Shown here one piece after another: positions 1 to 7,134 of a DNA stretch of 15,332 nucleotides. Numbering within the stretch: position 1 is the first letter of the stretch; each line of letters begins with the position of its first letter. Source of the DNA: Desulfarculaceae bacterium (GTDB lineage Bacteria; Desulfobacterota; Desulfobacteria; Desulfobacterales; Desulfobacteraceae); contig JAIPEK010000022.1 of assembly GCA_021737205.1 (NCBI GenBank), forward strand, positions 1-15,332, in the 5' to 3' direction. Both the position numbers and the translations under genes were made by a program. The notes below the pieces were generated by a model. It ran no database searches and was not told where the DNA came from. It saw only the letters and a list, made by a program, of their open reading frames with translations.

Positions 1-957
1 TCCGAACTGCTCGGGATACAGGCTCTGGGGTCCGTCGGACAATGCCTTGTCCGGGTCATTGTGCACCTCGATCATCAATGCATCCGCCCCTGCAGCCACT
101 GCGGAGCGGGCCATGGGACTGACCTTCTCCCGGATACCCGTGGCATGACTCGGATCGATGATCACCGGCAGGTGGGTCAGCTTTTTGAGGACCGGAATCG
201 CCGAAAGATCCAGCGTATTCCGGGTGTAGGGTTCAAACGTCCGGATGCCCCGCTCGCATAGAATCACGTCATCATTGCCTTCGGCCATAATGTATTCGGC
301 CGACATCAGCCACTCTTCAATGGTGGAGGCAAGCCCCCGTTTGAGGACCACGGGCTTGCCGATCCGGCCCACGCATTTCAACAGCTCGAAATTCTGCATG
401 TTCCTCGCCCCCACCTGGACCGCATCCACATATTTAACCATAATATCGGCCTGGGCCGGAGAGGTAATTTCCGTGATCACGGCAAGCCCGGTCTTTTCCC
501 TGACCTCTGCAAGAATTTTCAATCCTTCCTCCTCCAGCCCCTGGAACGAATACGGCGACGATCTCGGCTTGAACGCCCCGCCCCGGAACAGGACCGCCCC
601 GTATTTCCTGACCTCCTTTGCCACGGCAAGGGCCTGCTCGCGGCTTTCCACGGCACAGGGCCCGGCCACCACCACGATCCGGTCCCCTCCCACTATCACA
701 TCCTTTACTTTCACCCGGCTGTCCGACTTGTGCATCTGCCGGCTCACCAGCTTGTAGGATGTGGAGACCGGCACCACGTCAGCGATGCCGTCAATCCCTT
801 TGAAATAGTCCGGGTCCTTTCCCCCTTTGCCGATCACCCCGAGGATATTCTGCCCGGCATCCGCAATCTCCCTTGTAATGCACCCGTCACTTGACAGAAC
901 GCTCTTGATCTTGTTCTTCTCGTTCTGCGTAATTCCGTTCTCCAAAACCAAAATCAT
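1..957 (-). CDS. aroF: 3-deoxy-7-phosphoheptulonate synthase (DAHP synthase), type I-beta, C-terminus outside window
   Basis: This enzyme condenses phosphoenolpyruvate and erythrose-4-phosphate, the first step of the shikimate pathway, in the cytoplasm. 319 residues are visible; related Thermotoga-type enzymes have about 338, so roughly 20 C-terminal residues lie beyond base 1. Residues 1-70 form the ferredoxin-like regulatory domain that in this subfamily binds aromatic amino acids for feedback control. The TIM barrel follows, with AGPCAVES (98-105), FRGGAFKPRSSPYSFQG (124-140), QVGARNMQNFELL (181-193) and IIDPSHATG (266-274). The expected metal ligands are present: Cys101, His271, Glu297 and Asp308, one residue off the T. 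maritima numbering. The start at 957 has a GGAGG at 963-967 with 5-nt spacing. The upstream leader is occupied by a dispersed palindromic repeat. Only the 3' end is missing; nothing suggests a broken gene. Confidence 0.96.
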   Translation of the reverse strand, partial: MILVLENGITQNEKNKIKSVLSSDGCITREIADAGQNILGVIGKGGKDPDYFKGIDGIADVVPVSTSYKLVSRQMHKSDSRVKVKDVIVGGDRIVVVAGPCAVESREQALAVAKEVRKYGAVLFRGGAFKPRSSPYSFQGLEEEGLKILAEVREKTGLAVITEITSPAQADIMVKYVDAVQVGARNMQNFELLKCVGRIGKPVVLKRGLASTIEEWLMSAEYIMAEGNDDVILCERGIRTFEPYTRNTLDLSAIPVLKKLTHLPVIIDPSHATGIREKVSPMARSAVAAGADALMIEVHNDPDKALSDGPQSLYPEQFG

Positions 958-978
958 AATCGCCTCCAAAAATCCATA

Positions 979-1103
979 ATAACAGCCATGTCCTGACAGA
1001 CACAACGAATGATGAAAGATTACCATGAAGAGCATGAAGTTCATGAAGGTTTTGCTTCAGTTCCTTCATGGCCTTCATGGTAAAAAATGTTGTTCTTTCA
1101 TAT
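979..1103. repeat. Dispersed palindromic repeat, copy 1 (125 bp)
   Basis: This block is about 94% identical to 10854-10977: I count six substitutions and one 1-base indel. Its core is an imperfect inverted repeat, left arm 1021-1049 and right arm 1054-1082 around a TTTT loop, with 22 of 29 positions matching. The arms are built from CATGAAG/CTTCATG units. It lies between the aroF ribosome-binding site and the upstream terminators, so it would be transcribed in the aroF leader. Its left end is 21 bp from the aroF start. No protein is supported here; a 75-codon minus-strand frame over the repeat has no match to any family I know. Confidence 0.85.
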
Positions 1104-1125
1104 AAACATTTCATGGCCTTAAAAA

Positions 1126-1177
1126 GTTAGGTGTTAGCCGTTTGGCGTTAGCTAAAACCTAATACCCAATACCTAAC
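1126..1177. repeat. Inverted repeat, GTTAGGT...ACCTAAC
   Basis: GTTAGGT at 1126-1132 is the exact reverse complement of ACCTAAC at 1171-1177, and the inner sequence is again rich in TTAG/CTAA words and a GCC...GGC pair. On the minus strand the right arm is followed by TTTTT, giving a terminator-like or attenuator-like shape upstream of aroF. The stem is short and the loop long, so a terminator role is only possible. Confidence 0.4.
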
Positions 1178-1186
1178 TGCTTTCAC

Positions 1187-1224
1187 AAAAAAAAAGCCCC
1201 GGGAGAATTTCTCCTCCCGGGGCT
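1187..1224 (-). terminator. Rho-independent terminator for the thiolase operon (distal of two)
   Basis: AGCCCCGGGAG (1195-1205) pairs perfectly with CTCCCGGGGCT (1214-1224) over an 8-nt loop. On the minus strand the hairpin is followed by nine T residues (1187-1195). It lies downstream of the thiolase gene and upstream of aroF, separating the two minus-strand transcripts. Confidence 0.9.
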
Positions 1225-1231
1225 CTGAAAT

Positions 1232-1270
1232 AAAAAACCCCGGGCGGACTCTGTAAGTCCACCCGGGGTT
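1232..1270 (-). terminator. Rho-independent terminator for the thiolase operon (proximal of two)
   Basis: AACCCCGGG (1236-1244) pairs with CCCGGGGTT (1262-1270), then after one C-A mismatch GGACT (1246-1250) pairs with AGTCC (1256-1260) over a 5-nt loop. On the minus strand six T residues follow. It shares the CCCCGGG stem core with the next terminator, as if the two arose by duplication. Confidence 0.88.
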
Positions 1271-1330
1271 ATGTTCACATAACCATACTAGTCCGGATGG
1301 ACGTTCCTAAAAAAGAAACGTCCAAAACCG

Positions 1331-1401
1331 AAAAAGGTGTATGTATGATTTATTTGATTCTCTTTGTTCATTGTTTTTTCCTCAAGCTCCATACATACAC
1401 C
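1331..1401 (-). terminator. Possible additional long-loop stem downstream of the thiolase stop
   Basis: GGTGTATGTATG (1336-1347) is a perfect 12-bp reverse complement of CATACATACACC (1390-1401), with a 42-nt AT-rich loop. On the minus strand the stem ends in CACCTTTTT, which looks terminator-like, and it starts 26 bp after the thiolase stop codon. A second smaller stem, GGACGTT/AACGTCC, lies at 1299-1323. The large loop makes a role as a 3'-end processing or mRNA-stabilising structure equally likely. Confidence 0.4.
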
Positions 1402-1427
1402 CTTTGTGCTTATTGTCAACCTTTTAT

Positions 1428-2606
1428 TCAAATTCTCTCAAATACGGCAGCCGCTCCCATGCCGCCGCCCATACACATGGACACGATCCCGTACTTGCCG
1501 CCGACCTCTTCGAGGTTGGCAAGGCAGGTGGCCGTCAGCTTCGCTCCGGTACATCCCAACGGATGGCCCAGGGCGATGGCGCCGCCGTGGATATTGATCC
1601 TGTCCATCATATCGGCAATACCGATCTCTCTTATGCTGTAGAGAGCCTGGGAAGCGAACGCTTCATTGATCTCGTAGATATCGATATCTTCCTTTGCAAG
1701 GCCGGTCTGCTCAAGGATTTTCGGGATGGCATACCTGGGGCCGACACCCATTTCATCGGACTTGCAACCGACAGTGGTATACCCCACCAGCCTGGCGACC
1801 GGTTTCAGGCCGAGTTCATCACATTTTTCCTTTGAAGCGATGATGGTGGCTGCAGCCCCGTCCGTTGTCTGGGAAGAGTTCCCCGCAGTCACGCTTCCGT
1901 CGGCCGCAAACACGGGTCTCAGTTTTCCAAGCTGCTCAGGCGTGGACTGCCGGATCCCGTCGTCATGGGAGACCGTGAATTCTTCCTTTTTATACGTGCC
2001 GTTATCCTGCTTGACATACTTGTAGGCAGGCGTAGGCACAATCTCTTTAAAAAGTCCGTTGTCCCGGGCTCTGGCCGCCTTTGCCTGGGATTCCGCACCG
2101 AACTTGTCCTGGTCTTCCCTGGACACGTTGTACCGATTGGCCACATTTTCCGCGGTCACACCCATGGAGACGTACATTTCCGCATTGGTCCGGGAGTATT
2201 CCGGATGAGGACGGGGAATATTGCCGCCCATGGGAACGAATGTCATGGACTCGACCCCGGCGCCCAGGGTAAGATCCGACCAGCCCATCTGGACCCGTGC
2301 GGACGCAAGGGCGATGGCTTCGAGCCCGGAGGCGCAGAACCGGTTCACCGTTGCCCCTGAGACCTTTTCCGGGAAACCCGCCATCTGGTTTGCAACCCGG
2401 CCGATGTTCAGGCCCTGCTCCGCTTCCGGAAACGCACAGCCGCACATGACATCTTCAAGGTGCTCCGGTTTGAGCCCTTGTGTTCTTTCCACTGCGGATT
2501 TCATGATAAAGGACAAAAGTTCCTCGGGCCTTGTCTCCTTGAACTGGCCCTTTTTCTGCTTGCATCCGGGTGTTCTTACAGATTGTACGATATATGCTTC
2601 TCTCAT
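1428..2606 (-). CDS. fadA: Acetyl-CoA acyltransferase (3-ketoacyl-CoA thiolase)
   Basis: This 392-residue thiolase cleaves 3-ketoacyl-CoA with CoA to acetyl-CoA and a shortened acyl-CoA, the last step of beta-oxidation. Length and layout are typical of the family. The nucleophilic cysteine is Cys91 in NRFCASGLEA. NEAF at 314-317, GHPLGCTGA with His348, and the C-terminal CMGGGMG with the acid/base Cys378 complete the catalytic set. The start at 2606 has GGAGG at 2614-2618 with 7-nt spacing. It begins only 13 bp after the stop codon of the upstream dehydrogenase/hydratase gene, so the two form an operon in the same order as fadN-fadA of Bacillus. Degradative thiolase is favoured over biosynthetic acetyl-CoA acetyltransferase because of this partner; chain-length preference cannot be read from the sequence. 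Confidence 0.95.
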   Translation of the reverse strand: MREAYIVQSVRTPGCKQKKGQFKETRPEELLSFIMKSAVERTQGLKPEHLEDVMCGCAFPEAEQGLNIGRVANQMAGFPEKVSGATVNRFCASGLEAIALASARVQMGWSDLTLGAGVESMTFVPMGGNIPRPHPEYSRTNAEMYVSMGVTAENVANRYNVSREDQDKFGAESQAKAARARDNGLFKEIVPTPAYKYVKQDNGTYKKEEFTVSHDDGIRQSTPEQLGKLRPVFAADGSVTAGNSSQTTDGAAATIIASKEKCDELGLKPVARLVGYTTVGCKSDEMGVGPRYAIPKILEQTGLAKEDIDIYEINEAFASQALYSIREIGIADMMDRINIHGGAIALGHPLGCTGAKLTATCLANLEEVGGKYGIVSMCMGGGMGAAAVFERI

Positions 2607-2619
2607 TGGAAATCCTCCT

Positions 2620-5028
2620 TTAGTTTCTGAGCGGTTTGCCGGTTTTCATCATCTGGTCGATCCGGGCGACGGTCTTTTCCTCTTTTGCAAAATCGATGAA
2701 CGCCTCTCTTTCGAGTTTGAGGATGGTATCTTCATCCACTTCGCTGTTCTTGTTGACATCGCCCCCGCTCATGACAAACGCGATACGCCTGGCAAGGAAC
2801 GCGTCATACTCGCTCATGAACTTGCCGTTGAGCATATTGAATATTTCCGCATTGACCATGCCCTGGCCGGCATTCCCCATCACTTTCAGCGGCTTTTTGA
2901 CCGGGGGTGCGTACGCGTCGTCCACCATCTTGAGCACCTCTTTCTTGGCTTCACCGATCAGGTTGTCCCGGTTGAACACGATCCGGTCGTTCAGGCCGAG
3001 ATAGCCGTTGTCCACAGCCTGAGCCGCGGACATGGACACCTTGGCCATGGCTATATTCATGAATGCCGGTATAAAAAGCTTGGCAAGGTCCGTATCCTTG
3101 GCCACCTGGCCGGGCAGGGCGTTCACGAATTTCTTCCAGATGTTCATGGTTCCGCCGCCTGCCGGAAGCAGGCCGACACCGATTTCCACAAGCCCCATGA
3201 AAAGCTCTGCGTGACCTACGATCCGGTCCGCACCCAGCGTGGTCTCACAGCCGCCGCCCAGCGTCATGCCGTACGGTGCGGCCACAACCGGGAACGGCGC
3301 GTATTTGGCGCCCTGGATCCCGTCCTGGGCTTTTTTCAGGAACTCGTCCATCTCGGTATAGTTTTTGTTGTGACACAGCCTGGATATATAGGACAGATCC
3401 GCGCCTGCAGAGAACGCACCGGGCATTCCCCCGGCTTCGTTTCCGATGACCATCCCGAGCCCGTTTTGATCCACGTAATCAAGGGATTTTCCGATAAAAT
3501 CCACAATCTCGGAGTTGATGGCGTTCATCTTGGTATGGAACTCGAGACAGAACACACCGTCCTCGATGTCCACCAGACTTGCGGACGCGTTTTCAAATAC
3601 GGTTTTGTTATTGCCCTTGGCAGCGGCCAGGGAAATTTCGGATTCGCTGACAGGCACTTTCTTGTAAGAGGAGGACACGAAATCATAGAAATACCGCACG
3701 CCGTTTTCCAGCTTGTAAAAGGAGGTAAACCCTTTGTCCAGCATGGTTTTGACATTCCGCGGCACCTCGAAGCCCTCTTTTTCCATTCTTTCAACGGATT
3801 CCTTGACTCCGGCTGCATCCCACATCTCAAACGGGCCCATCTCGAAATTGTAGCCCCATTTCATGGCGTTGTCGATCTCAACCACCGTGTCCGCTATCTC
3901 GGGTACCCGGCAGGCCGCGTACTGGAATCCGTTCACCACCATTTTCCAGGCGAATTTCGCACCCTTGTCATCCCCGTACAGAACGGTTTTTACCTTTTCT
4001 TCCAGTGTCTCTTTCTTTTTGGCCTCGTCAAGGCAGGGAAAGGTGGGCCGTTCCAGGTCTTCGTACTCGAGTGTATCCGGATTAATCACCTTTCTGACCT
4101 TTTTCCATTCCGGGGTCAGGTCGGTCTTGTAAAATCCTGCCTTGGTTTTGTTGCCCAGAAGGTTGTTCTCCACCATTTTATTGACAAAATCCGGCATCAC
4201 CAGCGTGTCTCTCTGCTCGTCGTCCGGGCACAGATCATAGGAGTTCTTGCACACATGGACCATGGTATCGAGCCCCACGAGATCCACCGTCTTGAAAATG
4301 GCGGTTTTGGGACGTCCCAGGGCAGGGCCGAATATGGCGTCCACTTCCGGGATGGTCATGTTCTCTGCGACCATGGCCTGCATGATCTTTCCGATGCCCT
4401 GGACACCGATCCGGTTGCCCACGAAATTCGGGGTATCCTTTGCCCATACGATGCCTTTGCCCAGGTGTTTTTCACCGAACTTGGCCATGAACTGAAGCAC
4501 TTCCGGCAGTGTTTCAGCACCGGGTATCAGCTCGAGAAGGTGCATGTACCGAACAGGATTGAAGAAATGGGTGCCCATGAAATGCTGTTTGAAATCATTC
4601 GAAAATCCCTCGGTGATATCCTGCAGCGGAATACCCGATGTATTGGAGCTGACGACGGCATCCTTTTTCCTCAGTTTTTCGATCTTTGAAAAAAGGTCCC
4701 GCTTGATGTTGAGGTTTTCCACGACAACTTCGCAGATCCAGTCGCACTCGCCGAGTTTCTCGATATCGTCCTCGAGGTTGCCGGTCTCGATGCGGACGGC
4801 GTCCCGTTTGCTCATGAAAAGGGACGGATTCGATTGAAGGGCCGCATCCAGACCGCCCTGGACAATCCGGTTCCGCGCGGCCGGATCGTTCTTCTCTTCG
4901 TCCTTCAGATCAAAGGGAACTATATCCAGAAGCAGTACGTCCACCCCGGCGCCGGCCAGGAGAGCGGCGATACCGCCTCCCATTATACCGGACCCGATTA
5001 CTGCAGCCTTTCTGATCTTTCTTGCCAT
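2620..5028 (-). CDS. fadN: 3-hydroxyacyl-CoA dehydrogenase / enoyl-CoA hydratase fusion (FadN-type)
   Basis: This 802-residue bifunctional beta-oxidation enzyme hydrates enoyl-CoA and oxidises the 3-hydroxyacyl-CoA with NAD+. The dehydrogenase domain comes first: GSGIMGGGI NAD-binding loop at 12-20, HFFNPVRYMHLLELI signature at 154-168 with the His154/Glu166 pair, and NFVGNR near 201. The crotonase-fold hydratase follows at about 485-690, with the oxyanion segment SAGADLS near 540 and both catalytic glutamates, Glu595 in GGGCETTLGAD and Glu615 in LVEIGVG, 20 residues apart as in active enoyl-CoA hydratases. This domain order is that of FadN, the reverse of E. coli FadB. The start at 5028 has AGGAGG at 5034-5039. 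It is the first gene of the operon, behind a promoter with a candidate FadR-like operator. Both active sites look intact. Confidence 0.94.
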   Translation of the reverse strand: MARKIRKAAVIGSGIMGGGIAALLAGAGVDVLLLDIVPFDLKDEEKNDPAARNRIVQGGLDAALQSNPSLFMSKRDAVRIETGNLEDDIEKLGECDWICEVVVENLNIKRDLFSKIEKLRKKDAVVSSNTSGIPLQDITEGFSNDFKQHFMGTHFFNPVRYMHLLELIPGAETLPEVLQFMAKFGEKHLGKGIVWAKDTPNFVGNRIGVQGIGKIMQAMVAENMTIPEVDAIFGPALGRPKTAIFKTVDLVGLDTMVHVCKNSYDLCPDDEQRDTLVMPDFVNKMVENNLLGNKTKAGFYKTDLTPEWKKVRKVINPDTLEYEDLERPTFPCLDEAKKKETLEEKVKTVLYGDDKGAKFAWKMVVNGFQYAACRVPEIADTVVEIDNAMKWGYNFEMGPFEMWDAAGVKESVERMEKEGFEVPRNVKTMLDKGFTSFYKLENGVRYFYDFVSSSYKKVPVSESEISLAAAKGNNKTVFENASASLVDIEDGVFCLEFHTKMNAINSEIVDFIGKSLDYVDQNGLGMVIGNEAGGMPGAFSAGADLSYISRLCHNKNYTEMDEFLKKAQDGIQGAKYAPFPVVAAPYGMTLGGGCETTLGADRIVGHAELFMGLVEIGVGLLPAGGGTMNIWKKFVNALPGQVAKDTDLAKLFIPAFMNIAMAKVSMSAAQAVDNGYLGLNDRIVFNRDNLIGEAKKEVLKMVDDAYAPPVKKPLKVMGNAGQGMVNAEIFNMLNGKFMSEYDAFLARRIAFVMSGGDVNKNSEVDEDTILKLEREAFIDFAKEEKTVARIDQMMKTGKPLRN

Positions 5029-5066
5029 ATCTTCCTCCTGTGTAAAGAGTTTTGGGTTTCGGGTTA

Positions 5067-5084
5067 TGAATGAGTATTCATTTT
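5067..5084. promoter_or_regulatory. FadR-like palindromic operator, site 1
   Basis: TGAATGAGTATTCATTTT contains the inverted repeat ATGAAT-gagt-ATTCAT (5066-5081). It matches 15 of 18 positions of the Bacillus subtilis FadR (TetR family) consensus as I recall it, TGAATGAnTAnTCATTCA type. It lies directly downstream of the predicted -10 of the fadN promoter, where a bound repressor would cover the transcription start. The link to a particular regulator is inference; no regulator gene is in the window. Confidence 0.6.
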
Positions 5085-5113
5085 CAGTAACAGAAACAAA
5101 TCACCTGTGTCAA
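5085..5113 (-). promoter_or_regulatory. Predicted sigma-70-type promoter of the fadN-fadA operon
   Basis: On the minus strand a perfect TTGACA (5108-5113) is followed, after 17 nt, by a weak -10 TTACTG (5085-5090). Transcription would start near 5078, inside the palindromic operator, leaving a leader of about 50 nt before fadN. The poor -10 is the weak point. Confidence 0.45.
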
Positions 5114-5238
5114 GAGAAAATATTCAGATATCCCCTTTTCTCTCAAACAAACAATTAATTTCAATTTCAAAAGGTTATTATTACCAGCACGCTTGTCCGT
5201 TTTAGATTTCAACCAAAAACTTTCAAATCAGTTGGGCA

Positions 5239-5256
5239 TGAATGAATATTCATGAA
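5239..5256. promoter_or_regulatory. FadR-like palindromic operator, site 2
   Basis: CATGAAT-gaat-ATTCATG at 5237-5254 is a perfect 7-bp inverted repeat with the same 4-bp spacing as site 1. The 18-mer from 5239 fits 16 of 18 positions of the FadR-type consensus. It lies just upstream of the predicted plus-strand promoter at 5274-5302 that would serve the cyclase-like gene. Two such sites in one 290-bp intergenic region suggest that both directions answer to the same regulator. Confidence 0.6.
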
Positions 5257-5273
5257 AAAGGTTCCGGTTTCAC

Positions 5274-5302
5274 TTGTCAATGCAAATCGATTCTGATAGT
5301 CT
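5274..5302 (+). promoter_or_regulatory. Predicted promoter of the cyclase-like / acyltransferase pair
   Basis: TTGTCA (5274-5279) is 5 of 6 to the -35 consensus. After 17 nt comes TAGTCT (5297-5302), a weak -10 preceded by TG, giving an extended -10. This would start transcription about 40 nt before the predicted ATG at 5348. Confidence 0.35.
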
Positions 5303-5347
5303 TTACCAGTTTTATTCACGGTGTTTATTTTTTACCAAAGAGGCAGA

Positions 5348-6397
5348 ATGGCGATTCAGCAGATTCAAAAACAAGACCGTCTTCCACTGAACACAGACTC
5401 AGTTTCCGGGTTCATCGCATCCCTTCAGAAACCTTCAGGCGACATCCCCTGGCACAAAGACGGGAAAACCGACCCCTGGGATCTTGTGGAGTCCGCCATG
5501 GGCCTCAATATCGGCGGTTTCACCTCGAAAGCCGAACTTGCCTTTCAATGGCTGAAGCAGAACCAGAACCCGGACGGCTCCTGGTTCTCGTCGTATATGC
5601 TCGGAAAACCGGCGGACCGGACCCGGGAGACGAACATGGCGTCGTATATCGCGGCCGGTCTTTTCCATTCCTGGCTTGTCACCAGGAAAACGGATTTTCT
5701 GGAATTCATGTGGGAGACGCTGGAAAAGGCAATCGATTTCGCCGTCAGCCTCCAGACCCCGGGCGGCGAGATTTACTGGGCCAAAAGCCCGGAAGGCGAA
5801 ACCGACCCCATGGCCCTCCTTACCGGGTCCAGCTCGATTTTTTTCAGCCTCAAATGCGCCCTTTCCGTCACCTCTATCCTGGGAAAACGGAAAAAGACCT
5901 GGGAAACCGCATTTCACCTTCTGGGAGATTCGATCCGCAACCACAGGCACGCCTACAACATCAGCAAATCGAGATACTCCATGTACTGGTTTTACCCGGT
6001 TCTGTCCGGCGCGCTCACCGGAGAACAGGCAGCCGCCAGAATAGACAAATACCGCGGACGGTACGTGGTGGAAAAACGCGGCGTCCGATGCGTATCAGAC
6101 CGGCCCTGGATCACCGTGGCCGAGACCTCGGAGCTGGTAATCGCCCTTCATGCGGCCGGCATGGAAACCAGGGCAAAGGAAATCTTCTCCTGGATCACAA
6201 GCTGCACGTTTGATGACGGCACCTTCTGGTGCGGGTATACGTTCCCGGACATGGTGATCTGGCCGGAGGAAAAAATCTCCTGGACCAACGCAGTGGCCCT
6301 GATGGCGGCCGACTGCCTGTACAGCCTGACCCCGGCATGCAACCTTTTCTCCCACCGATCCTGGGACGGATTCGTGTTTACGGAACTTATCAATTGA
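5348..6397 (+). CDS. Terpenoid cyclase / protein prenyltransferase-fold (alpha-alpha toroid) protein
   Basis: This 349-residue protein carries repeated helical units ending in Q-x-x-x-G-x-W-like turns, as in squalene cyclases and prenyltransferases: SLQKPSGDIPW (25-35), QNQNPDGSW (71-79), SLQTPGGEIYW (134-144) and TFDDGTFWCGY (287-297), plus WTNAVALMAADCL at 312-324. I see no DxDD acid motif of a class II cyclase and no obvious zinc site of a farnesyltransferase, so a prenyltransferase name would describe fold, not proven activity. No signal peptide is evident. I chose ATG 5348 over an in-frame ATG at 5321 because AAAGAGG (5337-5343) sits 4 nt upstream of it. Its stop overlaps the start of the acyltransferase, so the two are probably translated together. 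Substrate unknown; a role in lipid or isoprenoid-linked chemistry is a guess. Confidence 0.75.
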   Translation: MAIQQIQKQDRLPLNTDSVSGFIASLQKPSGDIPWHKDGKTDPWDLVESAMGLNIGGFTSKAELAFQWLKQNQNPDGSWFSSYMLGKPADRTRETNMASYIAAGLFHSWLVTRKTDFLEFMWETLEKAIDFAVSLQTPGGEIYWAKSPEGETDPMALLTGSSSIFFSLKCALSVTSILGKRKKTWETAFHLLGDSIRNHRHAYNISKSRYSMYWFYPVLSGALTGEQAAARIDKYRGRYVVEKRGVRCVSDRPWITVAETSELVIALHAAGMETRAKEIFSWITSCTFDDGTFWCGYTFPDMVIWPEEKISWTNAVALMAADCLYSLTPACNLFSHRSWDGFVFTELIN

Positions 6398-7113
6398 GAA
6401 AAGATCACCGGCCATACTACCTCAAACGCTTGTGGTTCAACTGGCTGGAATTTTACGCACGACACTTTATCGACCCACATCTGGATTCTTTGGGAGAAAA
6501 CCCTTTCATCGTCAAACCCTGGCACCTGATCCTCTTCGGCGACCCCATTCACATCGGCGGCAACGTCACGCTGCTGGCTTCGGCGGAACGGAAAATCAAC
6601 CTCACCGTGTGGTCGGAAAAGGAGGACGCAGACGGCATTGTGATCGGCGACCACGTGCTGATTTCCCCGGGCGTGCGGATCCTTGCCGCAAACAGCATCC
6701 GCATTTCGGACAACTGCATGATCGCAGGAAACGTGTATATCTCTGATGCGGACTGGCACGGCATTTACGACAGAAGCAGCTCACCGGGTCGGACATCCTC
6801 CATTCTGCTTCAAAACAACGTATGGGTGGGGGACAGCGCCATTATCAACAAGGGCGTGACCATCGGGGAAAACAGCATCATCGGTGCAGGCTCGGTGGTG
6901 CTCGGGGATATCCCGGCGAACGTCATCGCCGCGGGCAATCCGGCAAAAGTGATCAAACCCCTGGACCGGGAACCGTTTGTAACGAGAAAAGACCGGTTCG
7001 ACAACATGATCGAACTGAAAAAACTCTACAACAAATACGACAGAAAGCAGCTCAAAGGAAACTCCACCCTCGGCTGGCTCCGGCACCTTCTCTTCCCCCG
7101 CCCCGGGGACTGA
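6394..7113 (+). CDS. Left-handed beta-helix (hexapeptide-repeat) acyltransferase
   Basis: The protein has 239 residues if it starts at TTG 6394. That codon forms a TTGA overlap with the stop of the preceding gene, and the resulting N-terminus (MRKDHRPYYLKRLW) fits what I remember of relatives better than a start further upstream at GTG 6229, which would overlap the previous gene by 170 bp. Hexapeptide repeats run from about residue 52 to 185: IGGNVTL, IGDHVLI, ISDNCMI, then LQNNVWVGDSAIINKGVTIGENSIIG and the typical IPANVIAAGNPAKVI end. This is the fold of maltose/galactoside O-acetyltransferases, which transfer acetyl or other acyl groups from acyl-CoA. His122 in DADWHGIYD is a candidate catalytic base. 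It probably acts in the same pathway as its coupled neighbour; the acceptor is unknown. Confidence 0.85.
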   Translation: MRKDHRPYYLKRLWFNWLEFYARHFIDPHLDSLGENPFIVKPWHLILFGDPIHIGGNVTLLASAERKINLTVWSEKEDADGIVIGDHVLISPGVRILAANSIRISDNCMIAGNVYISDADWHGIYDRSSSPGRTSSILLQNNVWVGDSAIINKGVTIGENSIIGAGSVVLGDIPANVIAAGNPAKVIKPLDREPFVTRKDRFDNMIELKKLYNKYDRKQLKGNSTLGWLRHLLFPRPGD

Positions 7114-7134
7114 AAATCCGGAACCGGAAAAGCT

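Noticed and set aside
979..1103. CRISPR array from the repeated CATGAAG/CTTCATG words
   Set aside because: The words form one hairpin, not evenly spaced direct repeats with unique spacers, and no cas gene is near.
887..1114. 75-codon minus-strand frame overlapping the aroF start and the dispersed repeat
   Set aside because: It is made of repeat sequence and the first aroF codons in another frame; nothing supports expression.
2221..4689. 822-codon open frame on the plus strand
   Set aside because: It lies antisense to the fadN-type gene and the end of the thiolase gene, both of which have full catalytic motifs. Its translation shows no known domain. Long antisense frames are expected over GC-rich genes.
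5242..6213. 323-codon plus-strand frame overlapping the cyclase-like gene
   Set aside because: It is arginine/proline-rich with no motif, and overlaps a gene that has clear QW-like repeats and a ribosome-binding site.
6229..6393. N-terminal extension of the acyltransferase back to GTG 6229
   Set aside because: The extra 55 residues are antifamily in look and overlap the upstream gene; the conserved N-terminus begins at TTG 6394.
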